From JBHIBR01 sp046759145 [NCBI: Nitrospinota bacterium] (GTDB taxonomy: Bacteria; UBA8248): a stretch of 13,785 nt of DNA. A model generated the notes under the pieces. The model had not been told where the DNA came from, did not search any database, and worked only from the letters and a program-made list of their open reading frames with translations. The position numbers were made by a program, and so were the translations under genes. This document shows, piece after piece, positions 6,683 through 13,436 of the stretch. Within the stretch, counting starts at the first letter, position 1; every line of letters starts with the position of its first letter. The DNA lies in NCBI GenBank assembly GCA_046759145.1, contig JBHIBR010000011.1, positions 1 through 13,785 on the forward strand, in the 5' to 3' direction.

Positions 6683-8235
6683 CGATCGCCTTGTTTCCGC
6701 TCTTCGTCGGGGCCTCGGTTCAGGGTGCTGCCCCCCCCAAGTTGACGCCTGAGCTTCTGAAGCAGGGAAAGGCCCTTTACAATAAACAATGTGCTATCTG
6801 TCATGGAGCGGAAGGAAGGGGGGATGGCCCAGCTGCCGATTTCCTCTTCCCCAAGCCTCGAAACCTCACGACGGGGCTCTTTAAAATCCGCTCCACTCCA
6901 AGTGGTTCTCCCCCGACCGACCAGGACCTCTTCCGAACAATCACCAATGGGATACCGGGTTCCCTCATGCCCAATTTCTCCTTCTTTTCCGAGACGGAGC
7001 GATGGGCACTCGTGGCCTTTGTCAAGAAGCTTGGCGAAATTGAGGAAGAAGAACCGGAGAGGGTCATCCAGGCCCCGCCAGAGCCTCCCACAACCTCTCA
7101 GACCTTGGCACGGGGCAAAGAGCTTTACAGAAAGATGAAGTGTTGGGAGTGCCACGGCCTTGAGGGAAGGGGGGATGGCCCTACGGCGGATCAACTGTTC
7201 GATGACTGGGGCTTCCCTATTCCGCCTAACGACTTTACCCGTGGCATCTACAAAGGGGGCGGCAAGCCTTCCGATATCTACCTCCGATTTACGACCGGGA
7301 TGACCGGAACCCCCATGCCCTCCTACGAAGATCTGCTGAACGAAGCCGAGCGCTGGGCCTTAGTTCATTACGTCAAGTCACTGGCAGGCCCAAAGGTGGC
7401 TGTGCAGCCGACGACCGAGAGGATTGTGGCGAAGAGGGTCTCAGGCCCCGTCCCAAAGGATGCTTTGGACCCCTTGTGGAGTAGGGTCCCCGAGACGACG
7501 ATCCCCCTTATGCATCTCTGGCAGAGACGGAAGGCGGCTGATGCGATCTCAGTAAGGGCCGTCCACGACGGAAGGGAGATTGCCTTTTTGCTCGAGTGGG
7601 AGGACTGGGAGGTCAACTCGAGGTTTCTCCGCCACCAGGACTTTGCCGATTCAGCAGCCATCATGTTCTCACTCTCCCCGGATCTGCCCCTTTCCGAGCA
7701 GCCTCATTTTGCTATGGGGGAGAAAGGGAGGCCTGTCAACATCTGGTACTGGCGGCTCGACAGACAAATGGACCTCGCCGGCTTCCGGGACATCGAAACG
7801 GCCTATCCAAACATGGTCTCCGACGATTATCAGTTGGAGGCGGGCAGGTATCTGAAGGACGTCGAGAAGCCGAGCCATCTCCCCATCACATCGGCCCCCG
7901 CACATGACCCGGTCTTCATCACCGGCTGGGGTGCGGGCAACCCCCTCTCGATCCCCATGAGGCGTTCGGCCGTAGAGGACACCAACGCGGAGGGGTTTGG
8001 AACTCTCACCACTCAGCCCCAGAAGGATCAGGACGTGAAGGGCCAGGGTCTTTACGTGGCAGGGAGATGGAGGGTTGTCTTCTTTAGAGAGCTTCGCTCA
8101 AAGGGGCCGTTCGATGTGCAGCTTAAAAACGGGGGTCAGTTCCCCGTCGCCTTTGCTGTCTGGGATGGCTCCAAGGGGGACCGGGATGGCCAGAAGTCGG
8201 TGAGCACCTGGTACACCCTGCAGCTCGCCCCTTGA
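6658..8235 (+). CDS. nxrC: NxrC-like gamma subunit: two cytochrome c domains fused to a heme b domain
   Basis: Exported 525-residue electron-exit subunit. Residues 1-24 form a Sec-type signal peptide (hydrophobic core IAIALFPLFVGA). Cytochrome c domain 1 has CAICH at 45-49 with M104 as probable distal ligand; domain 2 has CWECH at 162-166 with M220 in GTPMPSY. From about residue 255 to the end the protein resembles the heme b subunit of ethylbenzene dehydrogenase and relatives, which uses a Met/Lys heme pair. M353 (HFAMGEKG) and K506 or K513 (GSKGDRDGQKS) are the candidates here. Electrons would pass from the beta subunit to heme b and then to the hemes c, or the reverse. Gamma subunits of this family with only the heme b domain are about half this length. 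There is no C-terminal membrane anchor. ATG at 6658 follows GGAGGG by six bases. Confidence 0.88.
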   Translation: MGRICGGIAIALFPLFVGASVQGAAPPKLTPELLKQGKALYNKQCAICHGAEGRGDGPAADFLFPKPRNLTTGLFKIRSTPSGSPPTDQDLFRTITNGIPGSLMPNFSFFSETERWALVAFVKKLGEIEEEEPERVIQAPPEPPTTSQTLARGKELYRKMKCWECHGLEGRGDGPTADQLFDDWGFPIPPNDFTRGIYKGGGKPSDIYLRFTTGMTGTPMPSYEDLLNEAERWALVHYVKSLAGPKVAVQPTTERIVAKRVSGPVPKDALDPLWSRVPETTIPLMHLWQRRKAADAISVRAVHDGREIAFLLEWEDWEVNSRFLRHQDFADSAAIMFSLSPDLPLSEQPHFAMGEKGRPVNIWYWRLDRQMDLAGFRDIETAYPNMVSDDYQLEAGRYLKDVEKPSHLPITSAPAHDPVFITGWGAGNPLSIPMRRSAVEDTNAEGFGTLTTQPQKDQDVKGQGLYVAGRWRVVFFRELRSKGPFDVQLKNGGQFPVAFAVWDGSKGDRDGQKSVSTWYTLQLAP

Positions 8236-8249
8236 GGGAGGGAGCCGCC

Positions 8250-9368
8250 CTAACCTCTGTGGTAGAAGTCGCGGATGGCACGGACGACGCAGCGCTGGGC
8301 CTCCTCGGGGAGCTCGGCATAGAGAGGAAGCGCCAGCACCTCGCGGCTCGCCCGTTCGCTCTCGGGGAAATCCCCCGGGAAGTAGCTCAGGGAGGCCAGG
8401 CAGGGCTGGAGGTGAAGGGGGAGGGGGTAGTAGACGCCGGTCTGGATGCCCCGGGCGGCGAGGGGCTCCCGGAGGGCGTCCCGGCGCTGGGCGCGGATGA
8501 CGTAGAGGTGGAAGACGTGTCGCCCGGCGCTGAGCGCAGGGGGCCGGACCTCGCGGCCCGCCAGCCCCTCTTCCTCGAGGAGCTCCCCGTAGCGGCGGGC
8601 CCGCTCGATCCGGGACGCGATCCAATCATCCAGATGGCGCAGCTTGACCCTGAGGATGGCCGCCTGGAGGGCGTCGAGCCGAAAGTTCCCGCCCACCTCC
8701 TGGTGGGTGTAGGGCTCCCCCGCCCCGTGGTCGCGGAGGCGCCTGAGCCGCTCGGCGAGGGGAGCCTCCCGCACCAGCACCATCCCGCCCTCGCCCCACC
8801 CGCCCAGATTCTTCGTGGGGTAGAAGGATAAACACCCGGCATCCCCCACCGACCCCGCCCGTCCCCCCTCCCCCTCCGCTCCGGTGGCCTGGGCGGCGTC
8901 CTCGATGAGGAAGAGCCCGTGCGCGCGCGCCAGCTCCGAGAGCGGCCCCAGCGCGGCGCACTGGCCAAAGAGGTGGACGGGAAGGAGTGCGCGGGTCTTT
9001 GGGCCCACTGCGCGTGCCGCTTTCTCCGGGTCCAGGTTAAAGGTCCCGGGCTCGATGTCCGCAAAAACGGGCCTGGCACCGACGCGGAGGATAGCCTCCG
9101 CTGTCGCGAAGAAGCTGAAGGCGGGCGTCACCACCTCATGGCCCGGGCCCACCCCGAGCGCCTGGAGGGAAAGGAGGAGGGCATCCGTGCCCGAGGAGAC
9201 CCCCACCCCGTGCCGGGCGCCGCAGTAGCGGGCCACCTCCTGCTCCAGCCCTTCGACCTCGGGGCCCAGGATGAATTGCTGGCTCGTGAGCACCCGCTGG
9301 AGCGCTTCCGAGAGTTCGCCTTCAAGCGCCCGGTATTGCTCGGTGAGGTCGAGAAGGGGGACGCGCAT
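8250..9368 (-). CDS. DegT/DnrJ/EryC1/StrS-family PLP-dependent sugar aminotransferase
   Basis: A 372-residue fold-type I aminotransferase of the kind that aminates keto sugars on nucleotide carriers for surface polysaccharides, glycans or glycosylated metabolites. The PLP-binding lysine is K186 in SFYPTKNLGG. D157 and Q160 in IEDAAQATGA contact the cofactor ring, and GTDAL (60-64) lies at the phosphate end. The N-terminal VPLLDLTEQY and C-terminal TGVYYPLPLHLQ segments are typical of the family, and length is normal. ATG is preceded on the minus strand by GGGAGAG. The gene is convergent with the respiratory operon, only 14 bases separating the two stop codons, and divergent from the DUF72 gene. 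No other sugar-nucleotide genes are in the window, so the exact sugar is unknown. GC content is high, like the right flank. Confidence 0.92.
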   Translation of the reverse strand: MRVPLLDLTEQYRALEGELSEALQRVLTSQQFILGPEVEGLEQEVARYCGARHGVGVSSGTDALLLSLQALGVGPGHEVVTPAFSFFATAEAILRVGARPVFADIEPGTFNLDPEKAARAVGPKTRALLPVHLFGQCAALGPLSELARAHGLFLIEDAAQATGAEGEGGRAGSVGDAGCLSFYPTKNLGGWGEGGMVLVREAPLAERLRRLRDHGAGEPYTHQEVGGNFRLDALQAAILRVKLRHLDDWIASRIERARRYGELLEEEGLAGREVRPPALSAGRHVFHLYVIRAQRRDALREPLAARGIQTGVYYPLPLHLQPCLASLSYFPGDFPESERASREVLALPLYAELPEEAQRCVVRAIRDFYHRG

Positions 9369-9376
9369 CTCTCTCC

Positions 9377-9446
9377 CGCTGGCGAAGGTGCTTCGCGCAG
9401 CCTCTCAACCCGGGATTATCCGCCAATCCCGGCGTTCCCGCCAGCG
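9377..9446. repeat. Nested inverted repeats in the aminotransferase leader
   Basis: Two perfect inverted repeats share nearly the same centre. The outer arms are CGCTGGCG (9377-9384) and CGCCAGCG (9439-9446). The inner arms are CCGGGATT (9410-9417) and AATCCCGG (9425-9432) around a 7-base loop, extendable by three more pairs past a bulged G. In the minus-strand transcript they would fold just ahead of the aminotransferase ribosome binding site, and one outer arm adjoins it. There is no U-run, so an ordinary terminator is unlikely; an operator or leader RNA structure is possible. Confidence 0.45.
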
Positions 9447-9554
9447 ATGGCCTCTGGGAGGGCTGGCCGCCCCTCCCCGAGGAGTCAATGCTTGCGCCAA
9501 GGGCGATTGCCCGGAGGGGTTCGCGGGCCTCACAATGGACCCCAGGACAGCTTC

Positions 9555-9560
9555 GGGAGG
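9555..9560 (+). promoter_or_regulatory. Ribosome binding site fixing the DUF72 start
   Basis: GGGAGG lies 9 bases before GTG at 9570. This start places the family's conserved GTSGW at residues 9-13 and removes a long in-frame upstream extension that runs antisense to the aminotransferase gene. Confidence 0.7.
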
Positions 9561-9569
9561 CGGCCGAAG

Positions 9570-10526
9570 GTGGCGGGAGCCAGCGTCCTCATCGGGACCT
9601 CGGGCTGGAGCTATCTCTCGGGAGAGGGGAAGTGGTGGGGCATTTTCTACCCCCGAGGTGCCGACGAGCTGGAGTTCTACGCCCGCTTCTTCGACACGGC
9701 CGAGGTCAACTCCACCTTCTACCGTCCCGCAACCCCCCAGATGGCGCGCAGCTGGGTGCGGAGGACTCCTCCGGGTTTCCGCTTCTCCGTCAAACTCTGG
9801 CAGAAGTTCACCCACCCCAGGATGTTCGAAGAGGCAACGGGGGAGAGGGCCATTGTGGAACAGAAGGATTTCCAGCTCTTCAAGAAGGGCCTGGACCCCC
9901 TGGCCGAGGAGGGGAGGCTGGGCTCCCTCCTCATCCAGTTTCCCCCGAGCTTCCGCGCGATGGGGGCGAGCCTTGAAGGGCTGGAGCGCCACCTGGTCCA
10001 GTTCCGGGAGTACCCCCTGGCCGTCGAGCTCAGGCATCGGAGTTGGGGCGAGGTCAAAGAGAGGCTCAAGGAGATTTTCTGCTCTTTGAACGTATCCTGG
10101 GTCTACATCGACGAGCCGAAATTCAGCTCCTCCATCGAGCAAACGCTGGAGCCAACGGGCGATACCCTCTACGTGCGCTTTCACGGCAGGAACCGGGCGA
10201 AATGGTGGCAACACCAGGAGGCATGGGAGCGCTACGACTACTTTTACTCCGAGCAGGAACTCCTGCCCTTCGCGGAGGCTTTCCGGAAGCTCCTGAAGGA
10301 AGGACACGTCCGGCGCATCTGCGCCTACTTCAACAACCACGCCCGCGCGCAGGCCGTCGCCAACGCCCTGATGCTCAAGGGGCAGATGGGCCTGCCGCTG
10401 GAGGGTGACCTCCCGGAGGCTTTCTTGGAGGCCTACCCGGGGGTGAAGGCGCTGACAGAGGGGAGCGAGCCCTCAGGGCCTCGAGATCGCGGCCGGCGGG
10501 GAAAGGGACAGATCTCCCTGTTCTGA
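9570..10526 (+). CDS. DUF72 (YecE-like) TIM-barrel protein with C-terminal QISLF tail
   Basis: A 318-residue member of the DUF72 family, TIM-barrel-like proteins without an agreed biochemical function. Family signatures are all present: IGTSGWSY (8-15), EVNSTFYR (45-52), LLIQFPPSF (120-128), ELRHRSW (153-159), YVRFHGRN (201-208) and YFNNHARAQAVANA (253-266). Length is slightly above the usual 240-300 because of a basic linker (RDRGRRGKG) ending in QISLF at the extreme C-terminus. That pentapeptide resembles the QL(S/D)LF motif by which DNA-replication and repair proteins bind the beta sliding clamp. The start is GTG at 9570, chosen because of the ribosome binding site and the family N-terminus. 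It is cytoplasmic, with no signal or membrane segment. It stands alone, divergent from the aminotransferase and convergent with the CoA-transferase genes. Function is not assigned. Confidence 0.88.
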   Translation: MAGASVLIGTSGWSYLSGEGKWWGIFYPRGADELEFYARFFDTAEVNSTFYRPATPQMARSWVRRTPPGFRFSVKLWQKFTHPRMFEEATGERAIVEQKDFQLFKKGLDPLAEEGRLGSLLIQFPPSFRAMGASLEGLERHLVQFREYPLAVELRHRSWGEVKERLKEIFCSLNVSWVYIDEPKFSSSIEQTLEPTGDTLYVRFHGRNRAKWWQHQEAWERYDYFYSEQELLPFAEAFRKLLKEGHVRRICAYFNNHARAQAVANALMLKGQMGLPLEGDLPEAFLEAYPGVKALTEGSEPSGPRDRGRRGKGQISLF

Positions 10527-10716
10527 GGAGGTCTTCCTCGTAGAATTTCGGGTGTAGCCCCGCCTCCCGCCGCGCCCGCCCCCGGTGAAGAACGTAACGT
10601 TTTCCCCCAGGTTCATGTTTTCCTCCCCTTCCTCTGGCTAGTGTTCACTCCGTGTCCTTAGGGAGTTGCCGGGGACGGGGACGACCCTTCCGATTCAGCG
10701 ATTGCCCCGCCGGATG
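10527..10716. other. Convergent intergenic gap without a recognisable gene
   Basis: This 190-base gap lies between the DUF72 stop and the CoA-transferase beta stop on the other strand. It contains a pyrimidine-rich stretch and a short AACGT-A-ACGTT palindrome near 10595. I found no GC-rich hairpin followed by a T-run on either strand, so no intrinsic terminator is called. Confidence 0.4.
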
Positions 10717-11388
10717 CTAGGTGGGCATGGCGGAGAGCCCCATGACGGGCACCGGCTCGCGCCAGATGAGCGGCGCGCCCGTCGCGGCCCGCACCTGCTC
10801 CAGCGTCACATCCGGCGCCAGCTCCCGCAGCTCCAGTCCCTCGGGCGTCACCGCCACCAGCGCGAGGTCCGTGACGATCAGGTCCACCACGCCGGCGCCG
10901 GTCAGCGGCAAGGTGCAACGCTCGAGGATCTTCGGCTCGCCCCGCTTGGTGGTATGGGTCATGGTGACGATGACCTGCCTCGCCCCCGCCACGAGGTCCA
11001 TGGCGCCGCCCATGCCGGCCGCCATCTGGCCCGGGATCATCCAGTTGGCCAGGTCCCCGTTGGCGGCCACCTGCATGGCTCCCAGGATGGCCACATCCAC
11101 GTGCCCGCCGCGGATCATGGCGAAGGATTCATCGCTGCCGAAGAAGGCCGCCCCGGAGAGCAGAGAGACCGTCTCCTTGCCGGCGTTGATGAGATCCGCG
11201 TCCTCCTCTCCCTCGAAGGGGTAGGGCCCGTAGCCCAGGATGCCGTTCTCGGACTGCAGGGTGACGCCCCTGTCCGGCGGCAGGTAGTTGCTGATCAGGG
11301 TGGGCAGGCCGAGGCCCAGGTTGACGTAGGCGCCGTCGGGGATCAGCAGGGCGGCGCGGTAGGCGATCTGTTCGCGCGCAAGCGCCAT
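10717..11388 (-). CDS. scoB: 3-oxoacid CoA-transferase, beta subunit
   Basis: The 223-residue subunit B of a family I CoA-transferase, which with subunit A moves CoA between an acyl-CoA donor such as succinyl-CoA or acetyl-CoA and a 3-oxo acid. The catalytic glutamate is E47 in the family motif [11 protein letters not shown] (45-55). [13 protein letters not shown] (25-37), [17 protein letters not shown] and [19 protein letters not shown] are further hallmarks. Length is usual for ScoB/AtoA/PcaJ. The start is ATG at 11388, 8 bases after the alpha stop. The frame stays open well into the alpha gene (to 11940), but that extension is antisense-free overlap, not family sequence. Acetoacetate, 3-oxoadipate or another short 3-oxo acid could be the substrate. 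Confidence 0.92.
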   Translation of the reverse strand: MALAREQIAYRAALLIPDGAYVNLGLGLPTLISNYLPPDRGVTLQSENGILGYGPYPFEGEEDADLINAGKETVSLLSGAAFFGSDESFAMIRGGHVDVAILGAMQVAANGDLANWMIPGQMAAGMGGAMDLVAGARQVIVTMTHTTKRGEPKILERCTLPLTGAGVVDLIVTDLALVAVTPEGLELRELAPDVTLEQVRAATGAPLIWREPVPVMGLSAMPT

Positions 11389-11393
11389 GGAGC

Positions 11394-11398
11394 ACCTC
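11394..11398 (-). promoter_or_regulatory. Coupled ribosome binding site of the beta subunit gene
   Basis: On the minus strand the sequence GTGAGGTGCTCC precedes the beta ATG. GAGGT sits about 6 bases before the start and shares bases with the TGA stop of the alpha gene. This suggests ribosomes finishing alpha start beta, which would give equal amounts of the two subunits. Confidence 0.7.
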
Positions 11399-12098
11399 AC
11401 GGGGCGGGGCGGGGCCGCGTCGTACGGATCTCGATGAAGCGTTCGAACTCGGCGCCGCGGAACATGCGCTGGACGAAGATGCCGGGCGTGTGGATGCAGT
11501 CGGGGTCCAAGGCGCCCGCCGGCACGATCTCCTCCACCTCGGCGATGGTCACCCGCCCGGCCGTGGCCATGGCGGGGTTGAAATTGCGCGCGCTCATCCG
11601 GTAGACGAGGTTGCCCGCCGCGTCCCCCCGCCAGGCGCGCACGAGGGCGAAATCGGCCGTGATGGGCCGCTCGAGCAGATAGGTGCGGCCATCGATCTCC
11701 CGCACCTCCTTGCCCTCGGCGACCACCGTGCCCACGCCGACCGGCGTGTAGAAGCCCCCGACGCCCGCTCCCCCGGCCCGGATGCGCTCCGCCAGCGTCC
11801 CCTGAGGGATGAGCTCGAGCTCGACCTCGCCGCGGAAGTACTGCTCTTCGATGAACTTGCACCCCGTCCGGCTGCCGATGAACTTTCGGATGCGGCGCGC
11901 CTTGGCCAGCGTGGCGAGGCCCCTCTCGCCCGCGCCGCACGAGTTGGAGATGAGCGTCAGGTGCTTTACGCCCTTGTCCAGGAGGGCCCGGATCAGGTTT
12001 TCGGGGATTCCGGCGAGGCCGAAGCCCCCGCTGAGAATCACCGCGCCGTCCTGGACATCGCGGATGGCATCAAAAGCGGAATCGAGGATTTGGACCAT
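11397..12098 (-). CDS. scoA: 3-oxoacid CoA-transferase, alpha subunit
   Basis: The 233-residue subunit A, at the family's usual length, forming an active enzyme with the beta subunit encoded immediately downstream. Family signatures: [12 protein letters not shown] (29-40, CoA-binding glycine-rich loop), [40 protein letters not shown], and [13 protein letters not shown]. After ISNS the sequence reads [11 protein letters not shown] rather than the more usual AGVDGFGLGLL-type segment, a mild divergence near the active-site cleft that could affect substrate choice. The chosen start is ATG at 12098, at which the protein begins [17 protein letters not shown] is only 3 bases upstream, and a GTG at 12107 is an alternative. 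It is cytoplasmic, and divergent from the methyltransferase gene. Confidence 0.92.
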   Translation of the reverse strand: MVQILDSAFDAIRDVQDGAVILSGGFGLAGIPENLIRALLDKGVKHLTLISNSCGAGERGLATLAKARRIRKFIGSRTGCKFIEEQYFRGEVELELIPQGTLAERIRAGGAGVGGFYTPVGVGTVVAEGKEVREIDGRTYLLERPITADFALVRAWRGDAAGNLVYRMSARNFNPAMATAGRVTIAEVEEIVPAGALDPDCIHTPGIFVQRMFRGAEFERFIEIRTTRPRPAP

Positions 12099-12340
12099 AT
12101 TCTCCACTGATGCATGAGACGAGGCTGTGACCCCCCTCGCCGCTCGCTCCCATGGGGCGTTGGCCCCCGCGCGAGCCACCTCCTCCCTCCGGCGGTGCCC
12201 TCGACCGACATTATCGGCCGATTCAGCCGAGCGCAACCCTTGGCGTGGAAATTGGCTCCCGGAGGTAGTACCTTCCCAGCATGACGATGATCCGGTGAGA
12301 GAGCGGCTCGGGCAGGAAGGGCCGGGGCTTGCGAATCCCA

Positions 12341-12355
12341 TTCGGTTCAACCGAA
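12341..12355. repeat. 15-base palindrome TTCGGTT-C-AACCGAA upstream of the methyltransferase gene
   Basis: TTCGGTTCAACCGAA has seven-base perfect arms around one C. It ends 12 bases before the ribosome binding site of the methyltransferase gene, a typical place for a repressor operator such as a TetR- or GntR-type site. It does not match a binding site I can name. Confidence 0.5.
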
Positions 12356-12367
12356 CCGCCCCCTTTT

Positions 12368-12372
12368 GGAGG
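12368..12372 (+). promoter_or_regulatory. Ribosome binding site fixing the methyltransferase start
   Basis: GGAGG lies 8 bases before the ATG at 12381, and rules out the in-frame TTG at 12366, which overlaps this site. Confidence 0.75.
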
Positions 12373-12380
12373 CAATCTCA

Positions 12381-13424
12381 ATGCCCGAGCCTTTCCTCAC
12401 CACCGCGATCGGGAGCCTCCCCAAACCGACTTGGCTCTTCGCCAAGACGGCCCTGGACGCCAAGGGGGCGGATCATCACGGGGGCGGCGCGGCCTGGCTC
12501 TTCGAGGGTGAGAGGCTGCGCGAGGCGCAGGACGATGCGGTCCGCCTCGCCATACGCGACCAGGAGCGCGCCGGGGTCGACATCATCAGCGACGGCGAGC
12601 AGCGGCGGAAGTCCTACCTCACCCACATCACAATGCGCCTCGAGGGCTTTGACTACGAAACGCCGGCCGAGAAGTGGATTCGGGACCGTCGCCGCCTCGC
12701 CCAAGTGGGCCGCTGCACGGGGCCGGTCCGCCGCCGAGGTCCCATCCTGGAGGAGGACCTGCGCTTCCTTATGGCCGAGGCCCGCTCCCGGGTGAAGGTC
12801 ACGCTGCCGGGGCCCATGACGGTTGCCGACTCCACTTTCGACGCCTACTACGGCGACGAGAGGCTCTTCGCCCTCGCGGTGGCCGCCGCCCTCAACGAGG
12901 AGGCGCGGGCCCTCGACGCCCTCGGCCCCGCCGTGATCCAATTCGATGAGCCGGCTTTCAGCCGCTACCCCGAGAGAGTGGCCGGGTGGGGCATCGAGGC
13001 CCTCGACCGCTGCCTGGAGGGGCTTCGCGCCCAGACGGCGGTGCACGTCTGCTACAGCTACCCCATGCCCGGCGTTCCGCGGCCCATCAAGCCGAGCTAC
13101 CCGGCCATCCTCAGGGAGCTGGAGCGCTCGAAGGTGGACCAGCTCGCCCTGGAGTTCGAGGCCCCCAAGCTCGACCCCTCGCTCCTGCGCCTTTGCCCCT
13201 CGAAGACGGTGCTCTTCGGCTGTGTGGACAACGGCAAGGAGGAGGTCGAATCGCCCGAGCACATCGCCTCGAGGCTCCTGGCCGCCGCCGCGCACCACCC
13301 GCCCGAGAAGCTTCAGGCCGCGCCCGACTGCGGTCTCCTGCCCCTGAGCCGCGGCGCCGCCCGCGCCAAGCTCGCCGCCATGGTCGAGGGAGCCCGCCTG
13401 GCCCGCGAGCGGGTGGGGGGATGA
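12381..13424 (+). CDS. Short cobalamin-independent methionine synthase (MetE C-terminal type) methyltransferase
   Basis: A 347-residue zinc methyltransferase equivalent to the catalytic C-terminal half of MetE, without the N-terminal half of the roughly 750-residue enzyme. All zinc ligands of MetE have counterparts: H222 and C224 (VHVCYSYP), a Glu in LALEFEAP (E258 or E260) and C317 (APDCGLLPL). TTAIGSLPKP (7-16), ISDGEQRR (69-76), LPGPMTVADS (142-151) and QFDEPAFSRYP (187-197) are typical of the family. Stand-alone 'core' MetE proteins in bacteria and archaea make methionine using a methyl-cobamide protein instead of methyl-folate. Related short proteins transfer other thiol-linked groups, so homocysteine as acceptor is likely but not certain. 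The start is ATG at 12381, set by GGAGG. The gene is divergent from the CoA-transferase genes and is followed by a phenylacetate-CoA ligase-like gene. Confidence 0.87.
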   Translation: MPEPFLTTAIGSLPKPTWLFAKTALDAKGADHHGGGAAWLFEGERLREAQDDAVRLAIRDQERAGVDIISDGEQRRKSYLTHITMRLEGFDYETPAEKWIRDRRRLAQVGRCTGPVRRRGPILEEDLRFLMAEARSRVKVTLPGPMTVADSTFDAYYGDERLFALAVAAALNEEARALDALGPAVIQFDEPAFSRYPERVAGWGIEALDRCLEGLRAQTAVHVCYSYPMPGVPRPIKPSYPAILRELERSKVDQLALEFEAPKLDPSLLRLCPSKTVLFGCVDNGKEEVESPEHIASRLLAAAAHHPPEKLQAAPDCGLLPLSRGAARAKLAAMVEGARLARERVGG

Positions 13425-13436
13425 CGGCGCGCCGTC
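13423..13436. repeat. 14-base perfect palindrome at the methyltransferase stop codon
   Basis: GACGGCGCGCCGTC overlaps the TGA stop and is fully self-complementary. With no loop and no following T-run it is a poor intrinsic terminator. In DNA this GC-rich it may be incidental. Confidence 0.35.

Larger units (their letters stand above)
9369..9569. promoter_or_regulatory. Divergent intergenic region between aminotransferase and DUF72 genes
   Basis: This 201-base gap separates two outward-facing genes and should contain promoters for both. I see no clear -35/-10 pair. It holds two nested inverted repeats at its left side, next to the aminotransferase start, and a ribosome binding site for the DUF72 gene at its right end. 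There are no small ORFs with supporting start signals. Confidence 0.4.
12099..12380. promoter_or_regulatory. Divergent intergenic region between CoA-transferase and methyltransferase genes
   Basis: This 282-base gap is the longest in the window. On the minus strand, GATAAT (12215-12210) resembles a -10 box for the CoA-transferase genes, but no good -35 lies 16-18 bases upstream. The same stretch holds clustered small palindromes: CCGA-cATTA-TCGG (12205-12217) overlapping TCGGCCGA (12214-12221). A longer palindrome sits near the methyltransferase start and is listed separately. No small gene with a credible start was seen. Confidence 0.4.

Noticed and set aside
8236-8249. Possible terminator between the converging operon and aminotransferase gene
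   Set aside because: Only 14 bases, with no hairpin or T-run on either strand.
8232-8831. 199-codon plus-strand frame over the aminotransferase gene
   Set aside because: A shadow of the strongly supported minus-strand gene, with no recognisable motif.
8919-9569. In-frame upstream extension of the DUF72 reading frame (would give 535 residues)
   Set aside because: It runs antisense through the aminotransferase gene, has no family similarity, and a good ribosome binding site marks GTG at 9570.
11389-11940. Upstream extension of the CoA-transferase beta frame, suggesting an alpha-beta fusion
   Set aside because: The extension is a different frame of the alpha gene. Alpha ends with its own stop at 11397 and beta has its own ribosome binding site and ATG.
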